Below, piece after piece: positions 51,464 to 62,086 of a DNA stretch of 64,000 nucleotides. The notes beneath the pieces were generated by a model. That model did not search any database. It was not told where the DNA came from and was given only the letters and a program-made list of their open reading frames with translations. Position numbers and translations under genes: made by a program. Positions within the stretch are counted from its first letter, which is position 1. Each line of letters opens with the position of its first letter. Source of the DNA: Antedon bifida (Eukaryota; Echinodermata; Crinoidea; Comatulida; Antedonidae); the NCBI GenBank assembly GCA_963402885.1, contig OY727093.1, positions 16,420,536-16,484,535 of the forward strand. The letters run 5' to 3'.

Positions 51464-53314
51464 AATCTGTGCTGTTAATTAACAGAATCTATACGATCTA
51501 TTCGATAACAATAAAGTGCATTTGGTAATCTAAACGGGTATATATGCTTTTAATATAAACGACGGTGTGTTGTTCTCTAACACGATGTTCTCGATAAAGG
51601 GATAATGAATTGATAATAAAGTGTTTATTTTGTAAACTAAACAGTATACAGAATTAAAAGTGTATTCGAAGTTATACTAAACGTAGAAGACGGCGTGTTT
51701 GTTCTCGATAAAGGGATAATGAATTAAACGGCGTGTAGTACTAATTGTAGTCCTGATAAAATAATCCATTAATCAACATAATTATGCATTTTTAATTGTT
51801 GATTTTATATATGAAGATGATAATAAAATTGAAAGAAATTAAAGTGTAATCTTTATTCGTATTCATTGTTTAGGTGTGTAAAATTTCATGTAGACCCATT
51901 AATAATAGAACCAATGGTAATATTCCACTGAACTGAACAAAGACTGTTTTCTTGATTGTTGATAATCTATTGAATTCGTAAGTAATCTATTGAATTCGGA
52001 AGTGATTTGTTGAAAGTGTATTCGAAGTTATACTAAACGGTATATTAATAGAAGACAAAGTGTTTGTTATCGATGAAGGGATAATGAATTGATATTATTA
52101 TAATTTAAACGGCGTGTATAGTATTTTGTAGTCCTGATAACGAATACAATAAGTAGTGCGTCCTCTATTGACAAATAATATACCTGCGTTATACGCCGCG
52201 TGACAGACAATAATTATACTGTGTTTCTAAATGGGTATATTTTAGTTTTATTATAGAAGTTCTGTAACGCGATGTTGTCGATAAAGAAATAATGAATTGA
52301 TAAAGGGATAAGAAATTGATAATTGTGTGAAAACTGAATGCTTAAACATTGACGCACACTGTCATCGAGGTCGAAGTAATCGTTTGTATTATAGCATGCC
52401 AGAAAATGATGCACGCTGTTATATCGTTGGATTGAATGAATATGGTTTTTTTTTTCTTTAAATAAATAATATGTGCATTTTAAATATATATACTTTTTTT
52501 TCTCTCATTTTGTATGACCCGGTGTTTTAAACACGAATTGTGATTGCAAAAAAAAAAAAAATGTTTAATGTCCCAATGCATTATGTACATCAAACGAATA
52601 CCCATTGAAAAGTTAAACAATCAAATGCTTTGACTTCTTACCGAAGTAAAAAAAGATTTTAATTGATTTACTCATCATACAACATGCGACGAATGCACGA
52701 CATGTTATGCCTCTTCAGTTCTCTCTTGGTTGTAAACTGAATGTTTAAATATTGACGCGCGCTGTCATTGGCGTCGAAGTAAAGCTTTTATTTTTCTAAA
52801 ACATTATCGAACGAACGCTATGCGTACTATCACATGTTGAATGCTTTAACAATAAAGGGACACTGTCCTTGGGAGGGAGGTCTTGAATATGAGTTTTTTC
52901 ATAACACAAAGTTTATTCGAGTTTATAGTAACGGACTTTCTATTTAGAAACAAATAAGAGAAGATTTGTTAATTGTGTAATACTTTTATTGATTTTTACT
53001 TTACCTGTATAAAATACAATGTAAACAAAACTAATGCCTATGATTCAGTGACAACAAAATATAGCACCCTATAATCTATAATTATAAAATCCAATTCAAT
53101 CAATTCACGTTTATTTCAGAACAAAGTCCATATCATAACACATAACAATATTCAATAAATTAATGTAAGTAAGTAAAAAATCTATAACACAAGTCGCACA
53201 TAAAAATACCGTCGGTTTTCAATTAGGAGTGAAAAAAACATTATAATGGCTATACTGTTAAGTAAAAGTATACATGAAATTATGTATACAGAAGTTCAAT
53301 CCATTTTCTGTGCA

Positions 53315-53345
<31 letters not shown>

Positions 53346-53371
53346 ATACTAATTTATTAAAAAAACAAAAA
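51464..53371. other. 1.9-kb non-coding, repeat-rich region
   Basis: No gene is supported. It holds the right copy of the long inverted repeat (51,780-52,015), a direct repeat of about 105-125 bp (51,655-51,760 and 52,014-52,140, sharing GTGTATTCGAAGTTATACTAA and TAGTCCTGATAA), another direct repeat (about 52,330-52,385 and 52,735-52,785), many ATAAAGGGATAATGAATTGATA words, A- and T-runs (52,449, 52,551) and a (TAC)n run near 53,318-53,343. AT-rich and repeat-dense, it could be a terminal or joint region, or a replication origin. Confidence 0.6.
51780..52015 (-). repeat. Long inverted repeat, right copy
   Basis: Reverse complement of 37,650-37,930. See that entry. It starts at AATTATGCATTTTTAATTG and ends after the AATCTATTGAATTCGGAAGTG words, and overlaps one of the direct repeats of the 51.6-52.1 kb region. 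Confidence 0.85.
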
Positions 53372-55012
53372 TCATCTACACGGTCGTTTCGCAGATGAAA
53401 CTTCTTCTTCTTCGGCCACCACCACCACCGTATTGTATTCGGATCTGGATTTTTCGACGTTTACTATGAGCGGTACGTCGTCGTTGACTTTCACATACAT
53501 TCGGCGTATTCCATCGTGTAATTTTAATTTAGCGTTGGTGCCGAATGAATTCGACAAATGTTTAATGTCCTCGTCGCTGAACACGCAGAATTCTACTGTA
53601 GTTGCAATATATTGACACAGTCTGAGAGCCGACATGAGAAACGACATGATCAGTTTCCGATCGTTTGACATGATGTGCATATGTTCCACCACCACAACGT
53701 TTCGATTCGGGCTTTCGTTGCCAAATTTGATGTCTCCAATCGAAATGTCATGTTCGTGTACTAGATACACCAATCTATCTTCAACGCGTTTCAACGAAAA
53801 CTGTTTACCGCCAAACAATACAGTTGAGTCGTGTTGTTTCGAAGCCGCCTTTTCTAGTTTCGATACACATCGACGTTCCGGTACAGGGTTCAAACATTCT
53901 TTTAAAGCGTCCGTAAACTCGGCTCCCAAGAACGGACTAAATCTATCGATGTATGAATTGTATTTCTTGCTGCTGGAACAATGCGACAGTGAAAATGCGT
54001 CGGTCAGTGATCTATCCGGATTCACGTGCGTGTACCAAAACTGGAGATCACGTTCGTTCATCGGACCACGTAGTTCAACCGAATGTCTACACACCTTAAT
54101 CAAATTGTTGTACGCAAATTTGTTCTTTTTTAAATCGCAATAGTCGCTTTGCGTCTCAAACTTATTCCGATTGTTGTCATCATAAAACATTAAAGCCACA
54201 CTCATCGTGGCGCTGTAAACGTCCGAATTTCGACGCAACATCTTCACTCGTCTGTCTGACATCACATGACTTATGTCCCTGAAAGGTATCCTTGTCAGTT
54301 TCTCCTCACTCCTGACGCACGAATAGTTTGGTTCGGTGTCGGAAAAGCGTAGTCGACTTCCCGGTGGCAAGTACTTTGACGCCATGGAACCGGTTCGAAC
54401 GATACCCAAACACCGATGGCCCTGTCTCTCTTTGACAGAAACGCCAAACGTGCTTGCACCGTGCTTTGTAAACTCGGCAGAACCAAAGTCTATTATACGA
54501 AATCGATTATCTAATCGACTATACGCCACGTTCTCGATTGTTATGTCGTTGTGAACCACACCTGCGTTTTCGAGAAACGTCAACGCTTTGCAAACATGTA
54601 ACGAAAGCGTTCTTACGCAAGGCAGAAGCTTGTAACAATAGCGTAGCCTGTACAGATTACATCCTTCGTTTCTCATCGTGATTGATATTGCGATGTTACG
54701 CCGATAAGAAACTTCGAGCAGACGAGGCGTACACATTCGAGCCGCGTCCGTTTGTTTTAAGTGTGCAAGAACCAAAACTTCCTTGTTTCCCGACAAGTTC
54801 ACGTCTTCATGCTCGAGCGTAGACGTGCCGCTGGCCGTGAAATCATACAATGTCTTTATCACAACGTGCACGTTTTCTTTAGCTGTCTTCACTTCGCCAT
54901 GTTTCCCACTTTCTTGAATTCGAATAGCGCCGTACTTTCCGTTTACAGCCGGTAAACTTTCATACTTTCTCGTTGTTATTTGCGTCTTGTACAGGGGTAG
55001 AAATTCAGCCAT
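53372..55012 (-). CDS. Serine/threonine protein kinase B, 546 aa
   Basis: The ATG at 55,012 is chosen; the longer frame upstream runs through the divergent gene and is spurious. Kinase motifs: V-V-I-K (Lys53), V-V-H-N-D-I-T-I-E-N (D156, N161) and I-I-D-F-G-S-A-E (D175). The glycine loop is not the classic form. Shared with kinase A: the H-N-D-I-T-I-x-N loop, D-F-G-S-A-E, a R-D-I-S-H-V-M-S-D-R segment and the C-terminal layout. A duplication early in this lineage is likely. Starts 12 bases from the divergent gene at 55,025. Confidence 0.85.
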   Translation of the reverse strand: MAEFLPLYKTQITTRKYESLPAVNGKYGAIRIQESGKHGEVKTAKENVHVVIKTLYDFTASGTSTLEHEDVNLSGNKEVLVLAHLKQTDAARMCTPRLLEVSYRRNIAISITMRNEGCNLYRLRYCYKLLPCVRTLSLHVCKALTFLENAGVVHNDITIENVAYSRLDNRFRIIDFGSAEFTKHGASTFGVSVKERQGHRCLGIVRTGSMASKYLPPGSRLRFSDTEPNYSCVRSEEKLTRIPFRDISHVMSDRRVKMLRRNSDVYSATMSVALMFYDDNNRNKFETQSDYCDLKKNKFAYNNLIKVCRHSVELRGPMNERDLQFWYTHVNPDRSLTDAFSLSHCSSSKKYNSYIDRFSPFLGAEFTDALKECLNPVPERRCVSKLEKAASKQHDSTVLFGGKQFSLKRVEDRLVYLVHEHDISIGDIKFGNESPNRNVVVVEHMHIMSNDRKLIMSFLMSALRLCQYIATTVEFCVFSDEDIKHLSNSFGTNAKLKLHDGIRRMYVKVNDDVPLIVNVEKSRSEYNTVVVVAEEEEVSSAKRPCR

Positions 55013-55024
55013 AGCAGCAGCACA

Positions 55025-57001
55025 ATGTCGGCGATTTACAGATGGCAAGACACAAATCCAAAGAACTTGTACGAGGCACTGATCGTTGAACGTAAATGGA
55101 TAATACTGGAACGTTTCTCCCCTAGTGATGAATGGAGTCCACCGTTGCCTACACTCGACGTTACACCGGACACAATGGAAATCGAAATGATAACAAAACC
55201 AAGCTGGAACGGTGTTGTGTTCGGAGACTATAATCCGCATCCGTTGCGTGAGCGAGGAGTCACAATGAGACCGACGCTAAATTTAGCTTCGAATCTGTCG
55301 ATGGCGCAGATATCCGAATGGCCAACGCATGTCGGTAAGTTCACTGATACCGATATGACGTACGAGAAGAGAACCGATGTTCTTGTGATTAACGGCTGTA
55401 GGGTAAACAGATCATATCCGACAATTTCGAGAATCATCAATCATCATCATCACCACCGTCCCAATGTGAAAACTAAAAACAAACGTCGACTCATCACGAA
55501 TATTACATCACCAAAAACACCACCACCACCACCATCATCATCAGAAAAAGACTTTATGCACACGCCTCGAATGTTGAAACTGTTCACGTCGATGACAAGC
55601 GATCCGAACGTAGCTCTATTGGCACTCTCATTTGAGCTGTTCACCGCGTCTACCAAAAATTTAAAAAATGTGCACGCGCTACGACGGCTGCTCTCGAACA
55701 TATGCGATAGGAAATCGGCATCAGATCACATACTGACGCAATCGAAACAGTTTTGGTTTCATATGCGATCGAAGGGAATCAATCAACACAACTGGCATTC
55801 AAAATCTCCATCGAATGTCGTTGCAAAGGCAAGAGAGTATCATCGTCCGACAGTACAAGACGAATTGATTCTGGCCAGCGTTCTGTTGTGGGAAACGGCC
55901 ACGTTTGCGCGTGGTAGACGTACCCCGTTCACTTTCGAAGCAGTAAAGATGCAGTGTTATTTGAACGAAGCGCGTGCTACTGCTGCTGCTGCTGCTGTTG
56001 AAGAAGAAGAAATCCTACGCAGAGCGTTGAATGAAGTCGCCAAGAAAAGAGAACGCACGACGTTCGCGTTAGAAGCCGAGAAGATGGGTCTAGAGAACTA
56101 CGCAGTTATGAACGGTGTCTACATCGATCTTGAAACAGTTTTGTACAATCTTCCGAAATTACGCGCTACTCTCTACAAAGAAATCGGAAAAAGATTGTTA
56201 CTGTTTGAGGATTTTGAAACGACGATTCAATGTCTGTGCCTGGACGTGCTTCGACAAGCTTCTTCCTTCTTGAGCAGTTTCGAACTCATCAAATCCATCG
56301 CTCCTTTGTATCCGAAACGCAGACGAATCACACAGAAACGCATCGAAGGAATCGACAGGTTTCTAACGAATTTCGAGCGACGCGTTCACGGCAAACGAAG
56401 AAAACGTTTTGTCAAGTACCTGCAAACTTGGATTCCGAAATTTCCTGTTCCGGAACACGACGGTTACGCCTCCTTACAACAAAGATGCGATCAAAACGAG
56501 GCGCTTCGACTGTTTGCAATTGCCTATCCGGCCATAACATTCTCGTTCGCCGTTCCCCAAGTAAAAAACGACGCCCAGCTTATGTTTGCTCTCGCCAACT
56601 GCACATCACACCTGGGTAGACTGATGTGGTTTGACTTTGATCCGGTGACGGTACGCATCAGATCATCCGTGATCGGTCTCACGCCCCTACAAGAACAACG
56701 CCTCGAAATGGCTTCTCTTCAACCAGCGTATGACGCGTACGAAGAGTCTATCCGCGTCACTCAGCACATTAGACACAGTATACCTTTCATGCACGCATCG
56801 ATATTCGAAGGCGTTCAAGCCAACGTGGTTTGCCGACAGAACGAACGCTACGTCACTCGTCTCTCGGCCTATCCTCTTATCTTGGCCTCGTATGACGTTA
56901 TAGACGCGAATGAAGGTAATCGGCAACCTCCACAACCCAAACACGGAGAATGTACATCCTATTACCAGAACGTTGTATTTAATACAAATAAATATAAGTA
57001 G
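55025..57001 (+). CDS. Large hypothetical protein at the right end, 658 aa
   Basis: Globular and mostly helical from about 190, with a His run (about residues 138-143), a Pro run (about 163-168) and an Ala/Glu repeat (about 319-328) from simple repeats. No membrane span. Its length and helical nature would suit a portal-type protein, but no motif proves it. The last 15 or so codons are AT-rich and end at the host-like boundary, so the true C terminus may be lost and the present stop supplied by flanking DNA. AATAAA overlaps the end. Confidence 0.6.
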   Translation: MSAIYRWQDTNPKNLYEALIVERKWIILERFSPSDEWSPPLPTLDVTPDTMEIEMITKPSWNGVVFGDYNPHPLRERGVTMRPTLNLASNLSMAQISEWPTHVGKFTDTDMTYEKRTDVLVINGCRVNRSYPTISRIINHHHHHRPNVKTKNKRRLITNITSPKTPPPPPSSSEKDFMHTPRMLKLFTSMTSDPNVALLALSFELFTASTKNLKNVHALRRLLSNICDRKSASDHILTQSKQFWFHMRSKGINQHNWHSKSPSNVVAKAREYHRPTVQDELILASVLLWETATFARGRRTPFTFEAVKMQCYLNEARATAAAAAVEEEEILRRALNEVAKKRERTTFALEAEKMGLENYAVMNGVYIDLETVLYNLPKLRATLYKEIGKRLLLFEDFETTIQCLCLDVLRQASSFLSSFELIKSIAPLYPKRRRITQKRIEGIDRFLTNFERRVHGKRRKRFVKYLQTWIPKFPVPEHDGYASLQQRCDQNEALRLFAIAYPAITFSFAVPQVKNDAQLMFALANCTSHLGRLMWFDFDPVTVRIRSSVIGLTPLQEQRLEMASLQPAYDAYEESIRVTQHIRHSIPFMHASIFEGVQANVVCRQNERYVTRLSAYPLILASYDVIDANEGNRQPPQPKHGECTSYYQNVVFNTNKYK

Positions 57002-58149
57002 AACCACCAGAACTATTTCCGCTATACAGCCCTATTTAAAAATGGCCTGGTCTAAATTAACATTCTACCTACTAGGGAACGTAGGTTGGCCGAGGCACTC
57101 TGCTTGACTTTCTAGGCCCCCCACACTACAAGTCCTAGGCCTACCCGTTAGGCCAATTTCTCTGGCGTTGTGGTAATAAGGATACGCAGCTAAAGTGAAT
57201 TTCCTCCGCTACACTGAACCACGAGCTAAGCCTACATATTTACCGATACTCGTCAATTTATTTTTTTATGGCATCAATGCTACACATTTTGCCCATTGAT
57301 AATACATTTTCTCGTACTAAAAAGTACTTATTAATTTAATTCATTATGTCTATACTTTATTTATTTAGATATTTAGTTTCCGTTTCTTGTTGAATAAACT
57401 GCAAATAAATAAAGCTATTGTATTTCTAAAGGTTCCTTTAGCAAAATGGAATCATCTTTCCTATAGTATATAAGAATACAAAAATATTTAGGATCTCGCT
57501 ATTTATCTGGGCGATGTAGTCTGTGGGGTTAAAGAATACTCGAGCGGAAGAATACAACACATAATAACCATATCTATTACCAGTAAAACAGCGTCCTCTC
57601 TTATTATTTCGCGTAGGTTTCAAATAATAACGGGGAAAAAAAGTTAAGTAATATTTAATAGCATAAGTGTGTTCCACTCATAAAAGAGTATTTAATTCCA
57701 AAATTGTAATACAGTATATCGAAAAGTTAGATTTTTATTAGTGATAGAAATTTAGTATTATTTGGATAAAATAAAACTGTAAAAACATCATTCAAAAACC
57801 ATCGTGGAAAAATACTTAACCAACTTCAATTTTGTTCAAATTTGGTACAATAATTCTATATGTATTTATTTATCTTTAGTATAAAAATTGGGTAATTTAC
57901 TAGAATTTTAGATGATCTGGACATTTTTTATTTTTCAAAATATGATGCCTATGGTTCTACTATACATTTACAACATTTTTTTTACTAAAAGTGCGCCTAA
58001 GTTATTTTTAAAAAAAAACTTGATACTAGTATTTTTCTTTTACATTATAACATTTGTGTAGTAAATTTTTCTTCTCATAAGCTATTATAGTGTAGGCCTA
58101 CATTTATATTATAGTAGAACCGTTTAATTGGGGACAGCTCTTTTTACTA
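57002..58149. other. Host-like AT-rich flank, no gene
   Basis: Composition changes to AT-rich with scattered stops in all frames. GGCCTA words appear at 57,137-57,153 and 58,095. An ORF at 57,438-57,677 is short and unconvincing. This is taken as host chromosome, with the boundary at about 56,960-57,010. Confidence 0.6.
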
Positions 58150-58650
58150 TTTCGCCTTAACGTCTGTTTTTTTAACATTCGCCATTTACATTGCAAATTA
58201 TAAATGGTATTATTATTTTTTAGTGGATTTAGAATAGCTAGAACATGTGTGATAGTAGTTTTGACTACACTATATCAGGGAAGAGTGAGATTAAAGCAGT
58301 CGTGAATTAAAATTTCAATAAAATTTGTCAACAAATATAATTTTACTGTTTCGCCTTAACGTCTGTTTTTTTAACATTCGCCATTTAGGCCTAGGCCTAC
58401 ATCGCATTATAAATGGTATTATAATTTATACTGGATTTGGAATAGCTAGAACAGTGTGTAGTTTAAACTATACTATATCAGGGGAATGAACGTGAATTAA
58501 AATGTCCATAACATTTGTCAACAAATATAATTTTGCGATTTCGCCTTAACGTCTGTTTTTTTTTACATTCGCCATTTGCATTATAAATGGTATTATTTTT
58601 ATAATGGATTTGGAATAGCTAGAACATGTGTGTAGATCTTTTCCAGATGG
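58150..58650. repeat. Tandem repeat of about 190-200 bp, 2.5 copies
   Basis: Units start with TTTCGCCTTAACGTCTG at 58,150, 58,349 and 58,539, and include ATTCGCCATTT, ATAAATGGTATTAT and GGAATAGCTAGAACA words. Periods are 199 and 190 bp; the third unit is partial. Satellite-like host repeat. Confidence 0.85.
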
Positions 58651-59189
58651 ATTTCTTTCAAACTAAATGAGGGGATCTGCTAGGTTCCCGCCCGGAGAAA
58701 TAGTTTTTCTTACAAGATTTGAATAATCAACAATATCAACATTCAACAGTGTGGCGTGTTGACCGCAATGAATAACAATACCATCTTCCCCACTACACCT
58801 GCACCAACTCATTTGCATAATAACGCACGGCATACCAACTGATCAATATTTGTATAGGAGTAGCAATCAATGGGTTGGTTGGATGGCTGCTGTTGTTCAT
58901 CATGTAATTCATTGTATCAGTTGTTTTGATTTCTCATGATCAATTATTCACTTAATTCATTTCATTTATTCATGATCAAACACAGTAAAATGTAGTACAT
59001 GGTTTGGAATAATGTTCGTTTGTTCAAAGTTAATAATTCACACAGAAATTGTGAAATTATTTATTACAATAATGCATATGTATTTAAATAAATAGAGAGA
59101 ATACACTAGCCAGGCTAGGCATCGGCATCTTTACACATTTCTATTTATTTGTTCCTAATTTTCTGACATAACTTAGGTGTTCTTAAAAT

Positions 59190-59486
59190 TGAGGGCGCCA
59201 AACATAAAATTTACGAGATCGGAAAGAGGCGGGAAGCCAAAAAAAATGATGGTGTGCTCCCTTGCCTCTAGCACGGTAAGGCTCTCTCACAGCCTTGGGG
59301 GTACCACACATCAGATGCTTTGATGTTATTGCCTCATAATGTGTGGTGGAAAGGGGGACGTTTAAGTCTGTGAACCCCAAACACAGAAGCTCGCATAGCT
59401 TTAACTCTTTTCCACCGACCGGCATGGGGTTTGAACCCACGATAATCGTGTTCCACGACGCTCTACCAACTGAGCTATCCGGCCCT
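59190..59486 (-). mobile_element. tRNA-derived SINE
   Basis: On the minus strand a tRNA-like head (59,486 down to about 59,414) has an A box TAGCTCAGTTGGTAGAGC, a B box GGTTCAAACCC and a paired acceptor (6 of 7 pairs), but the anticodon arm cannot form a normal 7-base loop. A tail of about 220 bp without coding follows. That is a tRNA-derived SINE rather than a working tRNA gene. Confidence 0.75.
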
Positions 59487-59631
59487 CTGGTTAATAGCAA
59501 GGTTAAAACTAGATTCGTTTCCTCAAAAGTACGTCATGAATATGCAAATTTATGACGTAACGATTAGAATGACGTAATATGAAGCGCGTATAAGACTATA
59601 CTATTGTCACCTTTTATTACTCGTGTACATT

Positions 59632-59712
59632 GTGGCATAACGGGTAGTGCTCTAGTAACTATCGTTTGGATTGTATTCTCTCAGCTCTACTGGCTGGGGT
59701 TCGAATCTCTAC
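59632..59712 (+). repeat. Second tRNA-like (Pol III) element
   Basis: TGGCATAACGGGTAGTGC resembles an A box and GGGGTTCGAATCTC is a good B box about 50 bases later, followed by a T-run that would end Pol III transcription. The cloverleaf is poor, so it is probably another SINE head or a tRNA relic. Confidence 0.4.
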
Positions 59713-60379
59713 GGATTTCTTTTTTTTTTTAAATAAATATAAAATGCTTTTCTTTTATTTTGAAAGAGAGATATTTAGAGAGTCAGGTTAATTTAGAATA
59801 ATATAATGTAAAAGATTAACAACATCAAAATTCAACAGTGTGGCGCGTTGACCGCCGCGAATGACTAACAATTGAATGTCAGAAAAAAAAGGAATTATAG
59901 TTCTCTTCGTTACGTGTTTAGAAAAGAATTTATATCTCATCGTTGGTGGTATGTCGGCGTTGTTATGCAAATGGATTTGTACAGGTGTAGTGGGAAAGAT
60001 GGTATTCCAACCGTTTAAAACCAAAATATCGGCTAAATATATTCTTTTTTGCGTTTCAACATAATTATATGTTAATGATTCCAATTACGATACAAACTTT
60101 TTTTTTATTTTGTAGGTAAATTGGCAGATATAACCCTTTTTGTCTTTCCCCTTAACGTTTTCATACCACAATCGCTGTGCTAAGGGGAATTTATTATTAC
60201 CCTTAAGGCCATTTTACACTAAAAAGAGGGAAGTAAAATCAACCGATTGACCCCTATCTAAGTTTATTTTCTGTCAATCCTTAAGGCTACAATTTATATA
60301 AAACAAAATAATTAAATGGTTAAATTCTGTTTCACCAAATTTATAAATAATTCTAGGTCCTAGAGGCATGTCTTTTAAT

Positions 60380-60700
60380 TTGTTGTCGGTGTCTTCTATT
60401 CTAGGCCTAGAAGGCCTAGCCTAGGTCTAAGTGATGCGGCCTTTGCCGCCTGGCTGGGCGTGAGGTGAGTTGGTACCAATTTTAAAAACTAGTTGCATAG
60501 GCCTAGTCAGCTAAGCTAAAAGGTTAGGCCTAGCCTATTATAGTCGCCGCATATAGTACTGTATATCGCTATTAATTAGGGCCAAAATTAAATAACTAGC
60601 CTAGGGGCCTAGCTAGGCCTATTTATCTTATCTTTCTTAGGCTAGGCCCTAGCCTAAGCCTAGCTAGGTAGGCCTAGAATAGGCCTAGTAGATATTCGCC
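60380..60700. repeat. GGCCTAGGCCTA palindrome-rich stretch
   Basis: More than ten copies of AGGCCTAG/CTAGGCCT-type words in about 300 bp. The same word is scattered through 57-64 kb and in the insertion at 28.4-30.4 kb, but not in the viral genes. It is a useful host marker. Confidence 0.75.
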
Positions 60701-61294
60701 CAGGATTCGCGTATGGGTGTTAAACGGATGATCGGGCCCACTTTTGTATGCGCACCAAACAAAAGGAGGCCTCCAAATAGCCATAAATAAACACAGAACT
60801 AAATGGCCATTAAACTAGTTTAGTATCTAGTCAAGTATCAGCCGCGCAATGTTTTTATGAATATAGTAAATATTAATTAATTATTAAACAGCCGATAAAT
60901 ACTAATCAATGTGTCTTAATACAAAACAAATTTTACTAATCTAACATCTAGTTTTAATGATTAATTATAATAATTAATCGTATATTTCTTTTCTTATTTC
61001 TGCATATCATTATTATACATGATACCCCAAACAACAAGGCTCATCTCATAAACACAATATTTCTTGTTTTTTTAATTGTACTTCTTCATTTCTTATGCAC
61101 TTGGAGTTTATAACTTGATACAGAAACCATAATCCTGTTATCGATAAAATGAATATTAATTATTAATATTGGTAATGGTAACTAATAATAAATAAACTAA
61201 TTTCCAACATTTAAAAAACCACAATTTGCAGAATAAAACCAAAACGGAAACAAAACAACTTTATTTATAAAAATCACACATACTTATTGGCACA

Positions 61295-61913
61295 TGTAAA
61301 ATAAATTAAAAAAAAAAATGTACTGGCATAACTGACGGCCGCAATAACTGGTGGCTGAAATGATCCCAAAAGAGTTATGTTGTCTGGTACTCGTTGTGTT
61401 AACATTAATAATGTCTTTTTCCTTTTCATATAGGCCTAGTGTCTGATGTGTTGATGGAGTAAATGTTCTTGGGCAGCTGGTTGCAGTTTTTCTCATTTTC
61501 TATTTTTATATTGTTCTTAGTTGATGTCATATTCTAAATATGTAATTTGTATTGTCATGACGTTGAAAATATTTAAATAACAATTGTCCATGTGGTTTTT
61601 AACATCTTTAGATTCATCAGAGATTCATCTGATGTTCAAATCCAGTAAAAGTATTGGATTATTTTATTGATGATTTGTTCTACTGTACAATCATGTAAGA
61701 ATTAGAAATCTGGCTACTCGCTCAAAGCTGCTACAGTAATGTACTGTGTTAGGAATACTATTAATTGAATCTAACATACACTGGATAGTTCCTAATTTCA
61801 GTCTGTTACAGTATTAAATTTAAGAATTTTATTAGGGAACATACTACACTAATTGTGCTTCATATTTTCATATTCATACCAGTAATTTTTTTAAAAACAT
61901 TTGACGTTTTTAA
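61295..61913. repeat. Direct repeat of about 620 bp, copy 1
   Basis: Nearly identical to 63,389-64,000, offset 2,094 bp. Starts TGTAAAATAAATT and includes a 60-codon minus-strand frame kept in both copies (61,284-61,496 and 63,402-63,590). The copies differ by a few bases only. They could be the two LTRs of a short non-autonomous element or two members of a local duplication. Confidence 0.85.
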
Positions 61914-62086
61914 CATGTATGAAATCTATCTCCAGCAGGATCAATTACAGGACAATTGTTCTTGTCTTATATGTGATGATTTTTATGTATAAATAAATGA
62001 TCATAATGTAAAGAAAAATAAATTAGAAACATTGACATTCTAGCTGAAATACTTTGAAATATTTAATCACTGAATAACTTAATAAA

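Larger units (their letters stand above)
58728..60015. repeat. Dispersed element copies in direct and inverted orientation
   Basis: The words TTCAACAGTGTGGCG-GTTGACCGC occur at about 58,742-58,772 and again at 59,829-59,859. The block after the first copy (58,772-58,838, with CCATCTTCCCCACTACACCTG) is found inverted at about 59,945-60,010 (CAGGTGTAGTGGGAAAGATGG). So at least two copies of one mobile element lie here, one rearranged. Confidence 0.65.

Noticed and set aside
53372..55240. Longer kinase B start at 55,240
   Set aside because: The extra 76 residues lie inside the divergent gene at 55,025 and have no kinase-like content; the ATG at 55,012 has a sensible position.
1..57001. Nimavirus or baculo/nudivirus relationship
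   Set aside because: IAP and kinases occur there too, but the protease-scaffold gene is specific to Herpesvirales, and I saw no per os infectivity factor-like proteins.
59414..59486. A functional tRNA gene
   Set aside because: A and B boxes and the acceptor are good, but the anticodon arm gives a 5-bp stem with a 3-base loop instead of a 7-base loop, and a long tail follows. A SINE fits better.
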